In this document: piece after piece, positions 10,205 through 23,300 of the stretch
Layout of the letters: every line of letters begins with the position of its first letter
Numbering within the stretch: the first letter of the stretch is position 1
Assembly (NCBI GenBank): GCA_033296885.1
Contig: MU864000.1
Coordinates: 1 to 64,000, forward strand
Direction of reading: 5' to 3'
Origin: Triangularia verruculosa
Lineage: Eukaryota; Ascomycota; Sordariomycetes; Sordariales; Podosporaceae
Length of the DNA: 64,000 nt
Notes under the pieces: generated by a model
The model's input: the letters and a program-made list of their open reading frames with translations, nothing else
Told to the model about the DNA's origin: nothing
Database searches by the model: none
Program-made: the position numbers and the translations under genes

Positions 10205-11049
10205 TGCGGATGAGGAGTAGAAGAGGAATTAGTTGGTATATCACAATGTTTCTGCAAGTCGCATTGAACTCCAACTGGTCTGATCAAGTGGTGGTGACGT
10301 CACCGTGATCCCCAGATTCTCTGGCCATAAGGTCACGTGCCTCTTTCACTCAACCTGGAAACCTTTTTCCTTTCAGAACTAACACACCTCCGGTTCCTCG
10401 ACAGCTTTGCGGCGCCATTGTGCACGCGACACAACAACAGGGAGACGCGCAATCAGCGTGATTGTTGCAGACTTGCAGTTCCCCGAACCAACCGCTGGAC
10501 ATCCTGGAAGCCGCAGCAGCTCGCGAATGCATGGGCTTCAAAACACCATGCATCAAAAAGCCACAATTCGAAGCACAGCGACTGGTGAGTGCGTCGTCAG
10601 GCTCTCTGCTGCGGCGCAGTGATGCTGGCTTGGCGCGGCAGCGTTGCACTGGACTGGATCCAGCGCCTTGATCGCCAGAAACCCGCCCATCCTACCAGCC
10701 ACGCCGCCCATCATTGGCTGCCTTGCCCCAGATGCATGTCCTCCAAGAGTGCTTGAATCTGGGGCGGCAGCCCATTGCGGTCCGCTGAGGCGTTCGCTGG
10801 ACTCGCTCAATTCATTCTGCCATCAGCGTTTTGCAGCCTGGCATCACCAACCCCTTCCCCGGTCCGACCTACTACTTCTCGACTTTTGCCCGTGCCAACC
10901 TGCCATGTCTTGACGTGTTCCACCTCGACAAGTCGATTCCCGCCGACGATTCCACCTGACGCCGGTCGGCCTTCGGAGGAGCGCCGCCGTCTTGACAAGA
11001 TCTCTTCCACATCGAATGAACACGGCGAGTCTCTGCGCCCACCGTCAAG
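10205..11049. other. Divergent promoter region
   Basis: About 845 nt between the starts of the DUF1264 gene (minus) and the gene at 11050 (plus). No gene supported: the many short frames here overlap on both strands. The second half is GC-rich with CT-rich stretches, as in fungal promoters and leaders. A TGACGTCA palindrome occurs at 10295-10302, which is a CRE/ATF-type core. Confidence 0.5.
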
Positions 11050-13163
11050 ATGAATGCCACCAACGAAACCGTTGTGTACGTCAAGGACGACGACAATGAG
11101 ATGAAGATCAACATGACGGCCCTGATCTTTGCCATCGTGGCTCTGATTGGGACCTTTGCGCAGGTGTTGCAGCAGTACATCGCGTCGGCTGCTGGCTATT
11201 CCAACTGCGGCGAAAGCGTCATGGGTGAGTGGCACAAGAGCAAAAAGCGAAGGTTCAGGGCGACCGAGCTTCGATTCGAGGTCCAATTCGAAACTCCTGT
11301 CATTTTCATTTGCCCCCCAACCAACACGAAAGGTCCTCTACCGGCGAAACCAATCTACTTCGTCGACGGCTCGGATCAAAGCTTGAAGGATACACGGGCT
11401 TTGCTGCCAAAGGACGAGAAGACCCGGGAAGAGAAACTGGCATCTCAGGGGAACAAGGTACACACGGCCGATAACGAGAGGGCCACTTGGGTGAACCTCC
11501 TCTCCCAACTTCAATCCATGGAGCGAGAAAGCCAAGAATGGCAGATTCATTTCTACGGCCAGAACCCACCCTTGAACCCCAAATCTCACATTGGCTTCAG
11601 AAACCACACTCTTGCTATTGCCATGCAGGTCAAGAAGCGCAGTTGGGACAACATGCCCAGCGACATCAAGAAGCCCTACGCGACGACTGCCATCTGCCAT
11701 TTGCTCGAGCTTGCTGCCATTCTGGGCATCTATTGGCAAGAATTCGATCGATCACGCGACAGGTACCGCGCCGAAGGAAACGGATACATGCTCACGGGAA
11801 CCAACGTCAACGATCTCGGCCTCGTCTTTACCTTCCAGATCTGCGGCAAGAGCCGGTTCAAGGAGAACCGAGTGATCCCGGTTGACGAGGTGAAGGATCT
11901 GTGCTGTGGCTTCGTGCCCACTCTCTTCCAAAAGAGCGACAAGGACGTACGCCGAGTCGAGTTTCCAAACGAAGATGCCAAAGACCTGAGCGTTCTGCAG
12001 TTTGGAAGCATGAACGAGATCGCCGAAACCATGGTGCTCATTGACTGCAACACCAACACGGCCAACTATTTTCGCTCCAAAAACACCACGGCAAAGCACA
12101 GCCATCTCTTTCCCGGTAGGTGATCTCCAGCACTCAAGCAGGAGGCTGCTTCCAGCTAACACGCCATGTAGTACCGTTCGAGTTGCTTGGTATGCTTGGC
12201 AAAACACTGCACATCCGCAACAGCGCCTACCGGATGCTGCCGAACCCGACGCCGTACCACTGGGACAAGAACTTCTTCAACCTCCGCAGGCTGATCAAGG
12301 AGTACAACAAAAAGATTGGGGATAGCGAGTCAGATATCATGCCAACACCGCAGATCCGGGTCCTGAAGGATGATGTCGCCACGCTGGTGTTTGATCTAAA
12401 CCTGGACAAGAAGTCGGCGACTCCTGGCTATTCGCTGCCGTTGCTCAACAAACTGCACAGTGTTCTTGACAAGTGCGACGCCTATCTCAAGGACATAGCC
12501 GACATGGATCTGGTTCGCATGGTGATTCGGGAGCATTTTCAAAGGATTCTCAAAATGATCAACGACCCGCAAGACAAGCCTGGTGCCAGCGCCAAGGAAG
12601 AGACCAAGCAAAGCACTGGAGAAGAACGCCAACGGGCGGAGAGATTCTCGGAACTCAGTGCGGCCAGTCCTGAAGTTCGTCAAGAAGCCTTTATGGAATT
12701 GTATTTCTTCAGCGTCCTTCCCGAGGTCAGATATCGCGCCGTCACATCATACAAGCGTCAGCAAACCACAGGGTACGCCCCTTCGATCCGCTCGCGCTCC
12801 GGTTCGATGGAGACATTGCCCGACATCAAGTCTTTTTCGGAGCCAGCCACCCCTACGGTGGTGTCGACGCCCAGCAGGCCGCTCTCACCAGCCCTCGCGA
12901 CGCCGGCAGCAGCCCCAGGCTCGCCACCGCCGACGATGGAAAGGCAGCGGAGCACCCAGTCGGCGCCGTTTTTGCAAGTACCTACGCCCATCCCTCCCCC
13001 AGTGGACAGGACAACAAGCTTGGACGCGGATGCAACAGACATTTGGTGTACCTTGGTCTTGCGTATGCTGTGCTGGTTGCTGCTGCATGACTTCAACAAG
13101 AAGGATGTCCAAATCTCCAAGAGCGAGTTGCTAGGAAATCGGTTACCGGTGTACATTGCCTAG
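11050..13163 (+). CDS. Uncharacterised 685-aa protein with N-terminal membrane segment
   Basis: Two exons, 11050-12115 and 12172-13163. The 56-nt intron (GTAGGT...GTAG, branch point GCTAAC) restores VPFELLGMLGKTLHIRNSAY across the junction. A hydrophobic segment at about residues 18-42 (MTALIFAIVALIGTF) could anchor the protein. The remaining 400 residues are soluble-looking and well formed, without a motif I can name. The C-terminal third is Pro/Ser-rich (about residues 540-640) and ends in a conserved-looking WCTLVLRMLCWLLLHDFNKK. From memory, similar proteins are labelled modin in some filamentous ascomycete genomes; I could not check this and it says little about function. It lies tandem to the gene at 14742, which also has a membrane-active-looking segment. 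Confidence 0.82.
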
Positions 13164-14741
13164 TGGGCGTCCCCCGTGCAGTTGTTTACGTTTTGTCTGC
13201 ATCTTGCTTTTCCCATTTTTTACAAAGGAAACGTCGTTGTTGTTTTTTTGCACCTACCGCTTGGATTTTGGGAGCATATCATCTGGCGCTCTAAAACGGA
13301 CTCATGACGACACTTATGACTTCAATTTTGCAGCAGAATACCCTGTTTTTCTTTTCGGATTGTATATAGAATCAGCGAGCGAGCGAGCGAGCGTCTTTTT
13401 ATGACTTTGATAATACGATGATTGGCGTTTGTTTTGCTCTCGGGGTACGCGTTGTGGTCTACTGGGCGATCCACGACAGAAGACGGGAGTCTGACAGACT
13501 CCACGCAGACCTCCTCCCTCCTGCAAAGGGCGTCATGACCTGCATTGGCCCGTCGGTTCCAAAAGCACAGCCGGCAGACGTGGTTCGCCACTACCGACCG
13601 CTGCGTTGGCGGCATAACTGCACAGGGAGACGAGGGAGCTGGATGGGAGCAAAGATTGTCAACCCAATCAACCCAATCTTTACCCGAACGTCTTCGTAGC
13701 GAAGTCGTTGTCGGGTCAAGAGCCCACAACTGCGCCAACCATGTCTGGCATGGGCTCACAGAAGCACGGTCCACCAAGCGTGAGATAATGCCTGAAGTGG
13801 GTCCTGCCAAGGCCATGTTGCGTTACCTTTTGATGGGGTTGATGAACTGGCAAACAATGTCTCCACCCTCGATTGCTTTCTTTGGATGTTTGGTACGCGT
13901 CTAGCAGTCGGCAGCTGGTTCCCCGCCTTGCGCAAAGTCGAGCCAGGTCATCGTCAGCTCCCTGTGAGTGTCGTCGAGGAAGAAGGGAAGACGTTGATGC
14001 TGGCCAGCCACGCCCAGCCCCCTCAGCGCCTGGGAGCCGGGGAGGGTGCTCGGCGGGGTTCCGGGTCGGTCGGGGAAGTGGCGGAGGGATCCAATGGCGA
14101 GCGGTGTCAGACCGCCTGCGATTGCGAGGAGCTGGACTCAGTGCGGGGCATTTCCCCCGCTCCGCCGTGACCGGGGCGGGATGCGGTGAGCCAGCAGTGG
14201 CCAGCAGGAAATCGTCGAGATGGAAGCTCGTACGAAGGCCCGCGGAAGCATCCGCCCTATCTCATCACACAGTGCTCACCAAGGCCATGGACGCATGGTG
14301 CTGCCCGATGGGCGTGCCAGCTGTTTCCACTGGCCTCGATGGTCCAATCACCTCGTCAGCCCCAGAACACTGCGATCCAATGCAACCAGGAACCGTCGTT
14401 CGTCCCCTCCTGAGTGGTCTGGCGGTGGACTTGGAAGCTGGAGCGCTGGACTGAAACATTTTCTTTTCCCCCCCCCCATTCTCCCGGGACTTCTTGACAT
14501 CTCATGCCCATGCGTTGGACCGAATGATATCGGCTTGAACGAACCGTTATCTGCATCTGTTTGCAGTTTCTGTTTCCTCTCCTTCCTCTCCCTCTCTTCC
14601 TCTTATCCATTTTTGCTCACTCTGCACTCTGCGTTGACCACAGAAAGCATCCCAGCCTCCACCAAAGCACTTGCTGGATCAAGGCGCTTAACACAGTAAA
14701 CACGCTTACTTCCTGTCGACAGTCGTACAGAATCCAACAAG
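13164..14741. other. Long intergenic region
   Basis: About 1.58 kb without a supported gene. An AGCG tetranucleotide repeat lies at 13374-13393. A 193-codon plus-strand frame at 13873-14454 and overlapping frames on both strands arise from GC-rich sequence with no protein-like composition. The last 300 nt is CT-rich, ending in the leader of the gene at 14742. Confidence 0.5.
13374..13393. repeat. AGCG microsatellite
   Basis: Five AGCG units in a row, about 210 nt downstream of the stop of the preceding gene. This is a simple-sequence repeat with no sign of function. Confidence 0.9.
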
Positions 14742-17034
14742 ATGCCTGCCGGAGAGATCGTCACCATCATCAACAACTCGGGCAAGGTGATCAGCACGGT
14801 ATGTCTTTGTTGTTGTGTTTCTTCCCCTGAGCACCTGGCCGGCAGCTGGAGAGGGGCACATCCCACCTGGCGCATCGCATCGTCTGGTGTCGCATTGCGT
14901 CGCATGACATGAACGTTACTGACAGGCAGTTACACGACAGGGCAAGCAACTGGTCAACATCTTCAAGGACGCCCAGGCCGCCTATCGAGAGCGCAAAGAA
15001 GCCGCTAAGGCCGAGAAGGCCGAAAAGGCCCAGCGTGCTGGCATTCGTCGCGCCCAGACCTTCGATGTCAACTTGACCCGCGGCGGACCTTATTCCGAGG
15101 ACTTCAACTACACCCATGGCCCAGGAAAGGGAGGGTTCATTATCGAGGAGATTGATGACGAAAAAGAGAAAGAATATGAGCGACGAATGATTGGAGCTGC
15201 GCCCGGAAGGCGGAGGTCCCATGAAGATGATGACGATGGCCGAAGCCATGTCTCCTCTCGTCTCACCAGCCGCTCGAAGCGAATCTCACACCGCCAGCAG
15301 GCCCTTCCAGCACCACAAGGGCCCGGCTCCGACGCCGCACCGAGGACGGTTGTTTCCCTGACAGAATCCGCCCTCAAGGCCCACTCCGAGATATCCGCCG
15401 CTGCCCCTTCCAAAGCGCCGTCCAAAGCCCCATCAGCAGCCCCCGGCCCCGGCGCGCTTGTCCACCGGTCCCGAACCGAGCCCGTCCTTCCCACCACGGT
15501 CAAAAAGAAGAAGTCGATCGATATGGATCTTGCCTACGGCAGCATCCCTCCCGACCTCGCCCAGCGCCACGACCTCGCCCCCAAGGATATGGCCGCTTCC
15601 CGGTCCATCCACTCCGCTGGAATCACAATGGTGGACCAAGAGACAGAAGTCGACCCCCAAGTTGACATTGACCCACAGGAAGCCCAGGCCCTTGGGCTGA
15701 TGGACAAGATCGAAGATTTTTTGCAAGAGGCCGACTGCGTACACGCCTCGGCAACGAACATGATTGAATCACTCCAGAAAAAGCCCGAGGCAGCCGCTGC
15801 GGTTGCACTGTCACTTGCCGAGCTGAGCGCCCTAGTCGGAAAGATGAGCCCGGCTTTCCTGGCCTTTTTGAAGGGAGGATCCCCGGCCGTTTTTGCCTTG
15901 CTGGCAAGCCCACAGTTCTTGATTGGTGCGGGAGTAGCAGCGGGCATTACAGTCGTGATGTTTGGTGGGTGGAAGATTGTCAAAAAGATGACCGGGAACG
16001 CCAGCGCTGCCAAGGAGCAGCCGATCGCCATGAAGGCGCTACCGATGGCCTCCGGTGCTCCGCAACATGAGCAGAGGCTGAGGGAGTTGGAAGGACAGAC
16101 TCAACCGCAGAGCGAGGCTAGCTACGAGGAGCCAGCGGCGGTGGATGAGGTGCAGGAATTGAGCTCGATCGAGATGTGGAGAAGAGGTATTGAGCCTTCC
16201 TTTGTCGAGGGTACGGCTGCGCCCGGTGATGAAGCGGCCGAGATCGAGATGATGAGCAGGGAAGCCGAGAGGTACGCGCGGGAAAACTTCCGCAGCAACA
16301 AGTACGACATTGAGGTTGATCCGTCAGACTCGGTCAGTCAGATTGGCTGGTCACCTTCAAAGAGTATGAGGAGCTACAAGACATACAAATCGCGATCCAG
16401 TCGGCATCAGTCTTCATCACGGAGGAACAGGGAAGATAGGATGAGTGAGGTTTCAGTTGATGACGTGCCCGAGCGGAGGAGCTCCAGAAAGGACGATGGA
16501 GAGAGCGTGGCCGGCAGCGAGCGTAGTCACCGAGGCTCAAAGAAAACGAGGGACTCCAAGGATAGGGACGGGGCGGAATCGGCCGTCAGCGATCGGAGCC
16601 ATCGAAGTAGTGTCAGCCGGAGGGAGCACCGGGAGAAGGAGAGAGATAGGGATCACTCTAGGCTGGAAGGAATCCGTGAAAAGGACGAAGGTTCCAGCGT
16701 TGCTGGCAACGACAGAAGTCACCGCAGCAAGCGCGAGAGGGAAAGGGAGCACAAGAGTGAAAAGAAAGGCGACAAGGATGACGACGGCAGTGTGGTCAGT
16801 TTCCGAAGTGCTAAGAGCACCAGGAGTCATCGTGAGAAGGACCGGGACAGAGATGACAACAGCTCCAGTGTGTCGAGGTCTTCGAAGCACATCAGCAGCA
16901 AGGTCACCCCCATCAAGGAGGAGGCTGCTGACGAAAAGGATGATAAAATCAAGAAGCCGAACATGCTGAAGCAGCTGTTCAAAAAGATGAAGGACAAGGA
17001 GGATCGGGACTCGGTTGTGTCCGTGATGATCTGA
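14742..17034 (+). CDS. Uncharacterised 716-aa protein with glycine-rich hairpin and RS-like tail
   Basis: Exon 1 (14742-14798) encodes 19 residues beginning MPAGEIVTIINNSGK. I place exon 2 at 14941-17034, giving KVISTGKQLVNIF. An in-frame acceptor at 14925 would add five residues, but it sits too close to the CTGAC branch point. A basic, Ala/Glu/Lys-rich helix follows (about residues 30-50). At about residues 255-370 there is a helical block with PEAAAAVALSLAELSALVG and LIGAGVAAGITVVMFGGW, a glycine-spaced hydrophobic stretch like a membrane hairpin. The last 220 residues are highly charged with four or five imperfect repeats around RSHR (ERSHRGS, DRSHRSS, DRSHRSK, TRSHREK). No catalytic motif is visible. 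Function unknown; membrane association is inference. It is the downstream tandem neighbour of the gene at 11050. Confidence 0.82.
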
Positions 17035-17547
17035 GTTTGGATTATCTTCGTAACTCTTTCTTTCCCTTTCATTTGCATCCATCGACCCAGCGCATTGGTT
17101 GATCAGTCGAGGCTTTTCCTTCTTCTTTACTTTTCTTTTCTTTTCGGTTTCCCATCAGCCAAGATGATACAATACATAGTTTGCAGGAATACCATGACGT
17201 TCACACAGATACACGGGTCCTCAATCCATCCAAAAACCTGTCGGCGACCGCCTTTGATGTTGTCACAGTGGGGATCCTTTTCGTGGTTGCGTACTTTTCT
17301 AATCTAAAATGCGGCGCGGGAACAATGCTCCTCTTTTACTGGTTGGTGATACATGCGCCTCGCTGTAGAACCATGTTGTGGTAGGTCCTCGCATTTCTCC
17401 CAATTAACTTGGGGGCGGTTATGCACAGCCGCCTCGGCGGACCTTGATACCTAATGTACTTATATTTATTTGCCTCAGAACCCCCTCTCATCACTATGCT
17501 ACAGCTATACCTCCGACGAATACCCCATTCATTTTACCCGTCTCATC
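17035..17547. other. Intergenic region
   Basis: About 510 nt between two genes in the same direction. It holds T-rich sequence (a likely 3' end of the upstream gene) and short meaningless frames. The region near 17470-17547 is the probable leader of the next gene. Confidence 0.5.
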
Positions 17548-19529
17548 ATGACAAAAGCTACATCGCCTCAGGAAAACGGCTTCGACTGGAACAAATTGAA
17601 GTCCCTTTCCATCGTCGCCAAAAATGAAGTTTGGGCCGACCTCCGAGCTGCACGGTGGAAGCGCGGCGGTCTCTGGACTTGCTTCACCATTTGGGTACTC
17701 AGTCTTGTGGCCTTTCTGGCGACATTTTACACTATATATGTTTATTCATTTTTCGATTCCACATGTACCGGTGAGGCCTTCAATGTAGAAACCAAAGATC
17801 TCTGGTCGATTGCGGAATTCTTTGAGATTTCTATGGCCTCTGGTACACTGACGTTTACCGCGGCGAAGGCGATTGACGTAGCGTGGGATATTGTGAGTTT
17901 TTCCTTATTCTCAGTTCGCAAGCTCATTAGGTGATAAAAAACAGGTCATCGGTCGCGGAGGACAGACTATCCTGGCCATGTTCACCTGGAAGGCAATGTC
18001 CACTCATGTTCAGTACTCCATGCTCAAAGGACCTGTCACGTATGACACATTCTGGACTGTTTTCATGGAGGATCGTGCGTCCGTGATTTCAACAGTGCGA
18101 CTATCCAGGGACTTTTTGACTAAGCAGGCAATCCGTTCGAAGCGGGCCATGATCTTCACCATCATGAGCCTGGCTTTTATCCTTGCCTTCCCGACGCTCA
18201 GCAGCTCAATGACAGGATACATATCGAGGACCGAACCCTTTATTAGGGATATCGAAGGTAGACCAGTCCCTGAATCCGACTTCCGCCCGGTGGTCTACAT
18301 GATCCATGACGGCCCTCGGGTCGATCTCCCAAGCGATCATATGATAGTCTGTGAGAATAGCTATCCCTGTAAGCATCAACCATGCCCCACGTCTATGTAC
18401 CTAAGAGAATGCAAGGTCAGCTGGCTTACAACAAGGCCACTACGGTTTTCCAAGGGAGTCAACCTCTCAAAGTACGCCTCCGATGGTGTGATTACTGGCT
18501 CAAGAATACATTAGGCGCTAACGTGTCGGATTGTAAGATCTCGGGAAAGTGTATTAATCCACGTTCTCAACGCTAACTCAATTCATATTAGATGTAGAGC
18601 AACACGGCTTTTTTGGCCTCAGCCAGGGAGAAACCGACTGGTGGTCCAGTGAAAAAGCGGCATATATCAAGATTCCGTCTCCAGCACTGAACATATCAGC
18701 GTTTTACCTCGACGGGGAGAGCCGGCCATTCGGACATTCCTGGGTTGACCCTCGAACTCAGTTGCGACCCTTCAACGAGTTCTCCAATGCACTCTTCGCA
18801 CTGGAAGGTTCCACAGCTACATATTCAACAACATACATCTTGGACCACGGGACATGCATTGTTAGTTCGGTGAGTGTCCATCAATTTACCCTCCCTGAGT
18901 CTCTATTGCTAGGCTGATATTTTGGTCATCGCTTCTTCTTGAAGGGTTACCAGTGGGGCTTCTCTTTTCTGCAATCGTTCATATTTCTCTTGCTGCTTCT
19001 GGTATATTCCATGGGGACCTGGACCCTGTGGCTCAATGCCCACCTCCGCCTTCAGAACCTCAAATATCATGACACACCCAGGCGTTTCAAGGCAGCGCTT
19101 TTGCTTTCGCAGCAGCTCTCACAAGACCTCAGACCAGTGCCACCTCTGGTACTGGAAAGTCTCACAACAAAGGAAATTGACAATCAGGTTTCCGAACAGC
19201 TCAACGGTGGAAGGATCCACAACAGCCAAGTCATACACTTTGAAGAGGAGGCAACGTTGAGGTCACGAGTTCTTGATTGGTTCAGGCGCGAAAAGTGGTG
19301 GGTGGCAGCATTGGCTTTTGTTCTCAGCTTCCCGGGCTGGGTTTTCATGGATATATTCTTAGAGGCTGCTGGGTTCGTCACCGCGGCCGCCATCACCCTG
19401 CTTCCGGCACTACTTGTCGGCATCATCCTTGCATTGAGTGTAGGGACGACGCCCAAAAGTCGCGGGATGATGGTCGGCTTCTTTGCTGTTCTTGGCGCTG
19501 GGCCATGGATATACTTGTCTATACTATAA
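17548..19529 (+). CDS. Polytopic membrane protein of unknown function, five exons
   Basis: My model joins 17548-17892, 17945-18368, 18416-18532, 18592-18869 and 18945-19529 (582 aa). The ends of introns 1, 3 and 4 are clear. Intron 2 is less certain because its acceptor is AAG. At least six hydrophobic helices are seen: about residues 48-72 (FTIWVLSLVAFLATFYTIYV), 160-185, one after the exon 5 start (GYQWGFSFLQSFIFLLLLL) and three near the C-terminus. A short motif, VIGRGGQTILAMFTWK, at the start of exon 2 recurs, as far as I know, in a large sordariomycete family of orphan membrane proteins. The exon 4 loop contains LNISAFYLDG and looks extracytoplasmic. No transporter or enzyme signature is visible. 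It is convergent with the NRPS gene. Confidence 0.78.
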
Positions 19530-20389
19530 GGATCAACGTCAAAACAGAATTCACCTCTACACAAAGAGAGGCAGCGACAGAGGTTAGCTATCTTCCAGCC
19601 ACCTATGTCCACATACCTTAGGTAAAGTAACAACTTACTTAAAATTTGGCTTGTGGTAACCGGAAGCATTCTCCATGTAAGCTAGACTGCCAGCGATCAT
19701 AAAAGAGATTTCAACCTATTAATGGGTTGCCGCACTAGTAAGGTAGGTATGAACTCCCCAGCATTCGCATCATTTGCTCATAAAACCATCAACTAGACAC
19801 AAGTGAGTTCAAACCAAAAATAAGGCCGTATCCTGTTTTCGCCCATACCAATTCCCCTTCGCCTATCCCGCCAGCTTGCTTCTACAGCGGTAACTGGATC
19901 ATGCTAGGCCGTATCGTGCTACCATCATGGGTGACTTGGGCCCTCATGAGTTAAGGGGGTCTATCAGGTCGATGAGTCCATCGCATATCCCTTGGGCTCA
20001 TCGTGTCGTTGTCATTGTTAGAGGTAAGGTATATTAAACCCATTAAACGAGGGTACAGCGAGCATGCGTTAAAGTTATGCACAGGGCAGGGGATACATAT
20101 ATGCCAATCTAACTCAAGTTACCTACATACACAGTGCAGCGCCAATTTACCAGGTTCTTGGCGCGAGTAACCCCTGGCAATATCGATGTGGGGTGCGAGG
20201 AGGGGGCTCAGGGGTTCAGGGGCTAGCAATACTCGTGGTTCAATTGTAAAGATGTATATCACAAAAGGCTTTTCAGATCCAATTCGCATAAATATAATAC
20301 CAATTCCAAATAACTCCATGTGTAAGTGGTACATACACGAGAATACCAAGAAACATAACATGAAGCAACGATGATTACCCGTGTCCTAC
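19530..20389. other. Convergent intergenic region
   Basis: About 860 nt between the stops of the membrane protein gene (plus) and the NRPS gene (minus). It is AT-rich with short frames only. Nothing gene-like or repeat-like stands out beyond short TAGGTA motifs. Confidence 0.5.
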
Positions 20390-23300
20390 TCACTCCACCA
20401 ACAGTCTTTTAAGTATCTCAACAATATCCTCGATAGCACTTGAAGCCTCCCTTGGCCCGACCTTATCTCCCGGTCCGAACAAACCAATAGTCATCGCCTC
20501 CCCGGTGACAGAAACCTCGACATCAATCGTAGCCTAAGGTATTGCATCACTATCAGCCGCTGCACACAAAATTTCACAATGACGACAGTAGGTACTCACC
20601 GGATATGACCCCCGCACTGCGTTGCTTTCCATAATTTTCATCCCTTCTATACCGCGTCTTGGGGCGTGTTTTCTCTCTTCCAAAGAAGGGTTGGCGATCA
20701 ACTGGACTTCTCCCACCGGCGGCGACAGCACCTTGTTATCCGCAGGGGAGCCAAGGAAGTTGACAAATGAGTCAATCGTCACTCCTGCCCAATCTTCGAG
20801 ATCCCAAAGCCCGACAGTGGCATTGGTGTCTGAGGATATGACATGGATGTCATTCTGTATTCTTGTTGCAACATCCAGCAATTTTGCCTCGCCGACTTGA
20901 AACCGAACCCGCACCGGAACCAGTCGGAGCGTGGGGTAGGGCGGATTCAAAAGCTCATCATGGCCTGACCGATTGGCGAGGTAGATTCCGAAAACCACGT
21001 CTCTCTGTTCGGTCTTTGATGCGACAAATTGTGCATAAGCAGCCAAGAAGAGGGACTGCAGACTGATTCCCCTCGACATGCAACGTTGTACAAGAAGTCC
21101 CACAGTAGGAAACGCATCCTTTTGCACAAACTTTGTCCATGGAATTTGCTGTGAAGCCTGGCTCGACCAAGTACCGGATAAGTTGGTGATATCTTGAAAC
21201 ATCCGGCGTTTTGGGGGGGTTGACTGGGCTCGCGTCGTTGCCGCTCTATTGAGTATCAATGGTGTTGATGTTACCCCAGCCAAATACTCCCTCCAGAACT
21301 GCTCTTTTGCTTTCTTGCTCTTTGAAGCATACTCCGCCGTGAGAGCTGTCTTCCATGTGTTTTGGGACACATGTGGCTTTGCCTCGACACCTGACAGAAT
21401 CGCACAGAATCTAGACAGAATGACCGAGAGACTGATGGCATCATACATGGCGTGATGCATCTTGAAAGTAAGCGTCCATTTCTTGCCGCATCGCTTGACT
21501 TCAAGCCGCGAAAATGGTTGTCCTGTTTGTTGTTCAAGGGCCTGACTTGACCAAGCAGTCGACTCCGGAGACAGCCTATCTTTCAACTTGGTGAGCCATC
21601 TTCTCGACTTCGGCGTTGGAGACGATGGCGAAGTCAGTTCGACGTGGCTGTGATCAACAATAACCTGCAAAATGGGGACATCTCGAACACCAGTGGGAAG
21701 GAAGATTGTCCTGAGAATTGGTATCTCTGTGACCAAAGTTCCCCAGGCCCTTATGATTGACTGGAGATCGACATCCCCAACCAACTCGTACCGGAAGTCG
21801 GGGTAGAATATGGCGCCTTGCGTGTTCTGCCACACTGACAACATGTGTACTTGCATGGATGTAGCTGGAAGCACACTCTCGACAGTAGAGGGGTCAAGGC
21901 CGGCGGCAGAAAGGATATCAGAAACATCGAGGCCATCCAAAAGAGACAGTTCCTTCTCAAGGCCGATCTCATTGACTGCACCAAGAGGTGGGTCATGATG
22001 CAACATGGTCGCCATTTCAGAGATTGATTTCGCCCTCAGCAAGTCTCGGAACCGAATCTTGATCCCACGCTTTTGAAGCGCGGAGCTGGCCTTGACTGCA
22101 GTGATTGAATCCAATCCGAGGTTGTAGATGCTGTGGTTCATTAAAATGCTTTCCACTGGGATGCCAGAAACATCCGCGAGCACCTCTCGAATCATTGACT
22201 CTGCTGAACCCCACACAGCATCTCCGGGCTTTTCGCTATCAACGTCGTGTCCGGACTCGTCGTCCCGTTGTTGCACGTGCTCAAACTCAGTAAGAGGAAG
22301 CCCACAAATGGTCATCTTCTGCCCAGAAAATGCCAATACACTCTGATCAGCCGATTGGACGATGTGTTGAAGGGTGATATCAAGCTGATTGACAAGACCA
22401 TCGGCGTCTTCGCGTGACAAATGTGCGCCATCGCAGGCTGTCCTCCATATCAGCCCGGCGCCCGACATTTCCATCTCCACGCACACAGGATATTCCACCG
22501 CCGATTCACCGCCGACTGATACCCACAAGAGATCGTCGGCTTTCCCTGAGGCAGCGAGGGGTTGTTGCTGTTGAATGAACAGGGAGTTAAATAGTGGACC
22601 GTTAGATCTGGCGACCTTTTGTGCCTGGCGTAGTCCAAAATGCTGGAATGGCTGGATGTTGATCATGTTGTCCTGCATGTACCGGAGCCAAGACGACACG
22701 GTGCCGTGCAGCACACTTCTGACCGCAACGGTGTTCATAGTCGGAAACATGGCCTTCTCCAACTGCTCGCTATCACGGCCTGAGATGATTACGCCGAATG
22801 TGACATCAAGTGAACCTGTTCGAGATGCCAGCAGAGCAGCCCAACATGCCTGTCCCAATATCTGAAGAGTGACACCAATCGACTTGCAAAACTCTGTGAT
22901 GTTAGACGCCGCGCATGCCGAAGTAGACTCGGCTAGGTGCGTTCTTTGTTGCCCGGACAGGGTCGTCAGAGGGAGCATGGTACATGAGGCACCCTCCAAA
23001 AAGCCTGCCCAGAATGTTGAAGCCTTCGACTTGTCTGGAAGCAATAGTTGGCTGAGTAGATCGTTGCGATCAATCTCTGTCGATACTCTTGGGTTCCCAT
23101 GGTATACTGCATGAACGTCTTGATGGAGAAGTCCCAAAGACCACCCATCGTAGAGTGCGTGCGAAATGGAAAGAACGACAAACCGTTCGTCCGATTTATC
23201 CATCGTAACGAAAGTGACTTGTACCAGGTCGGTGCCTCCGCATCCATCACGCGCTCGCAGCCGAGCAGCTTCACTGACCCTAGCAAGCTCATCCATGCTC

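Noticed and set aside
13873..14454. 193-codon plus-strand frame between two orphan genes
   Set aside because: No start context, overlaps three other frames, GC-driven composition.
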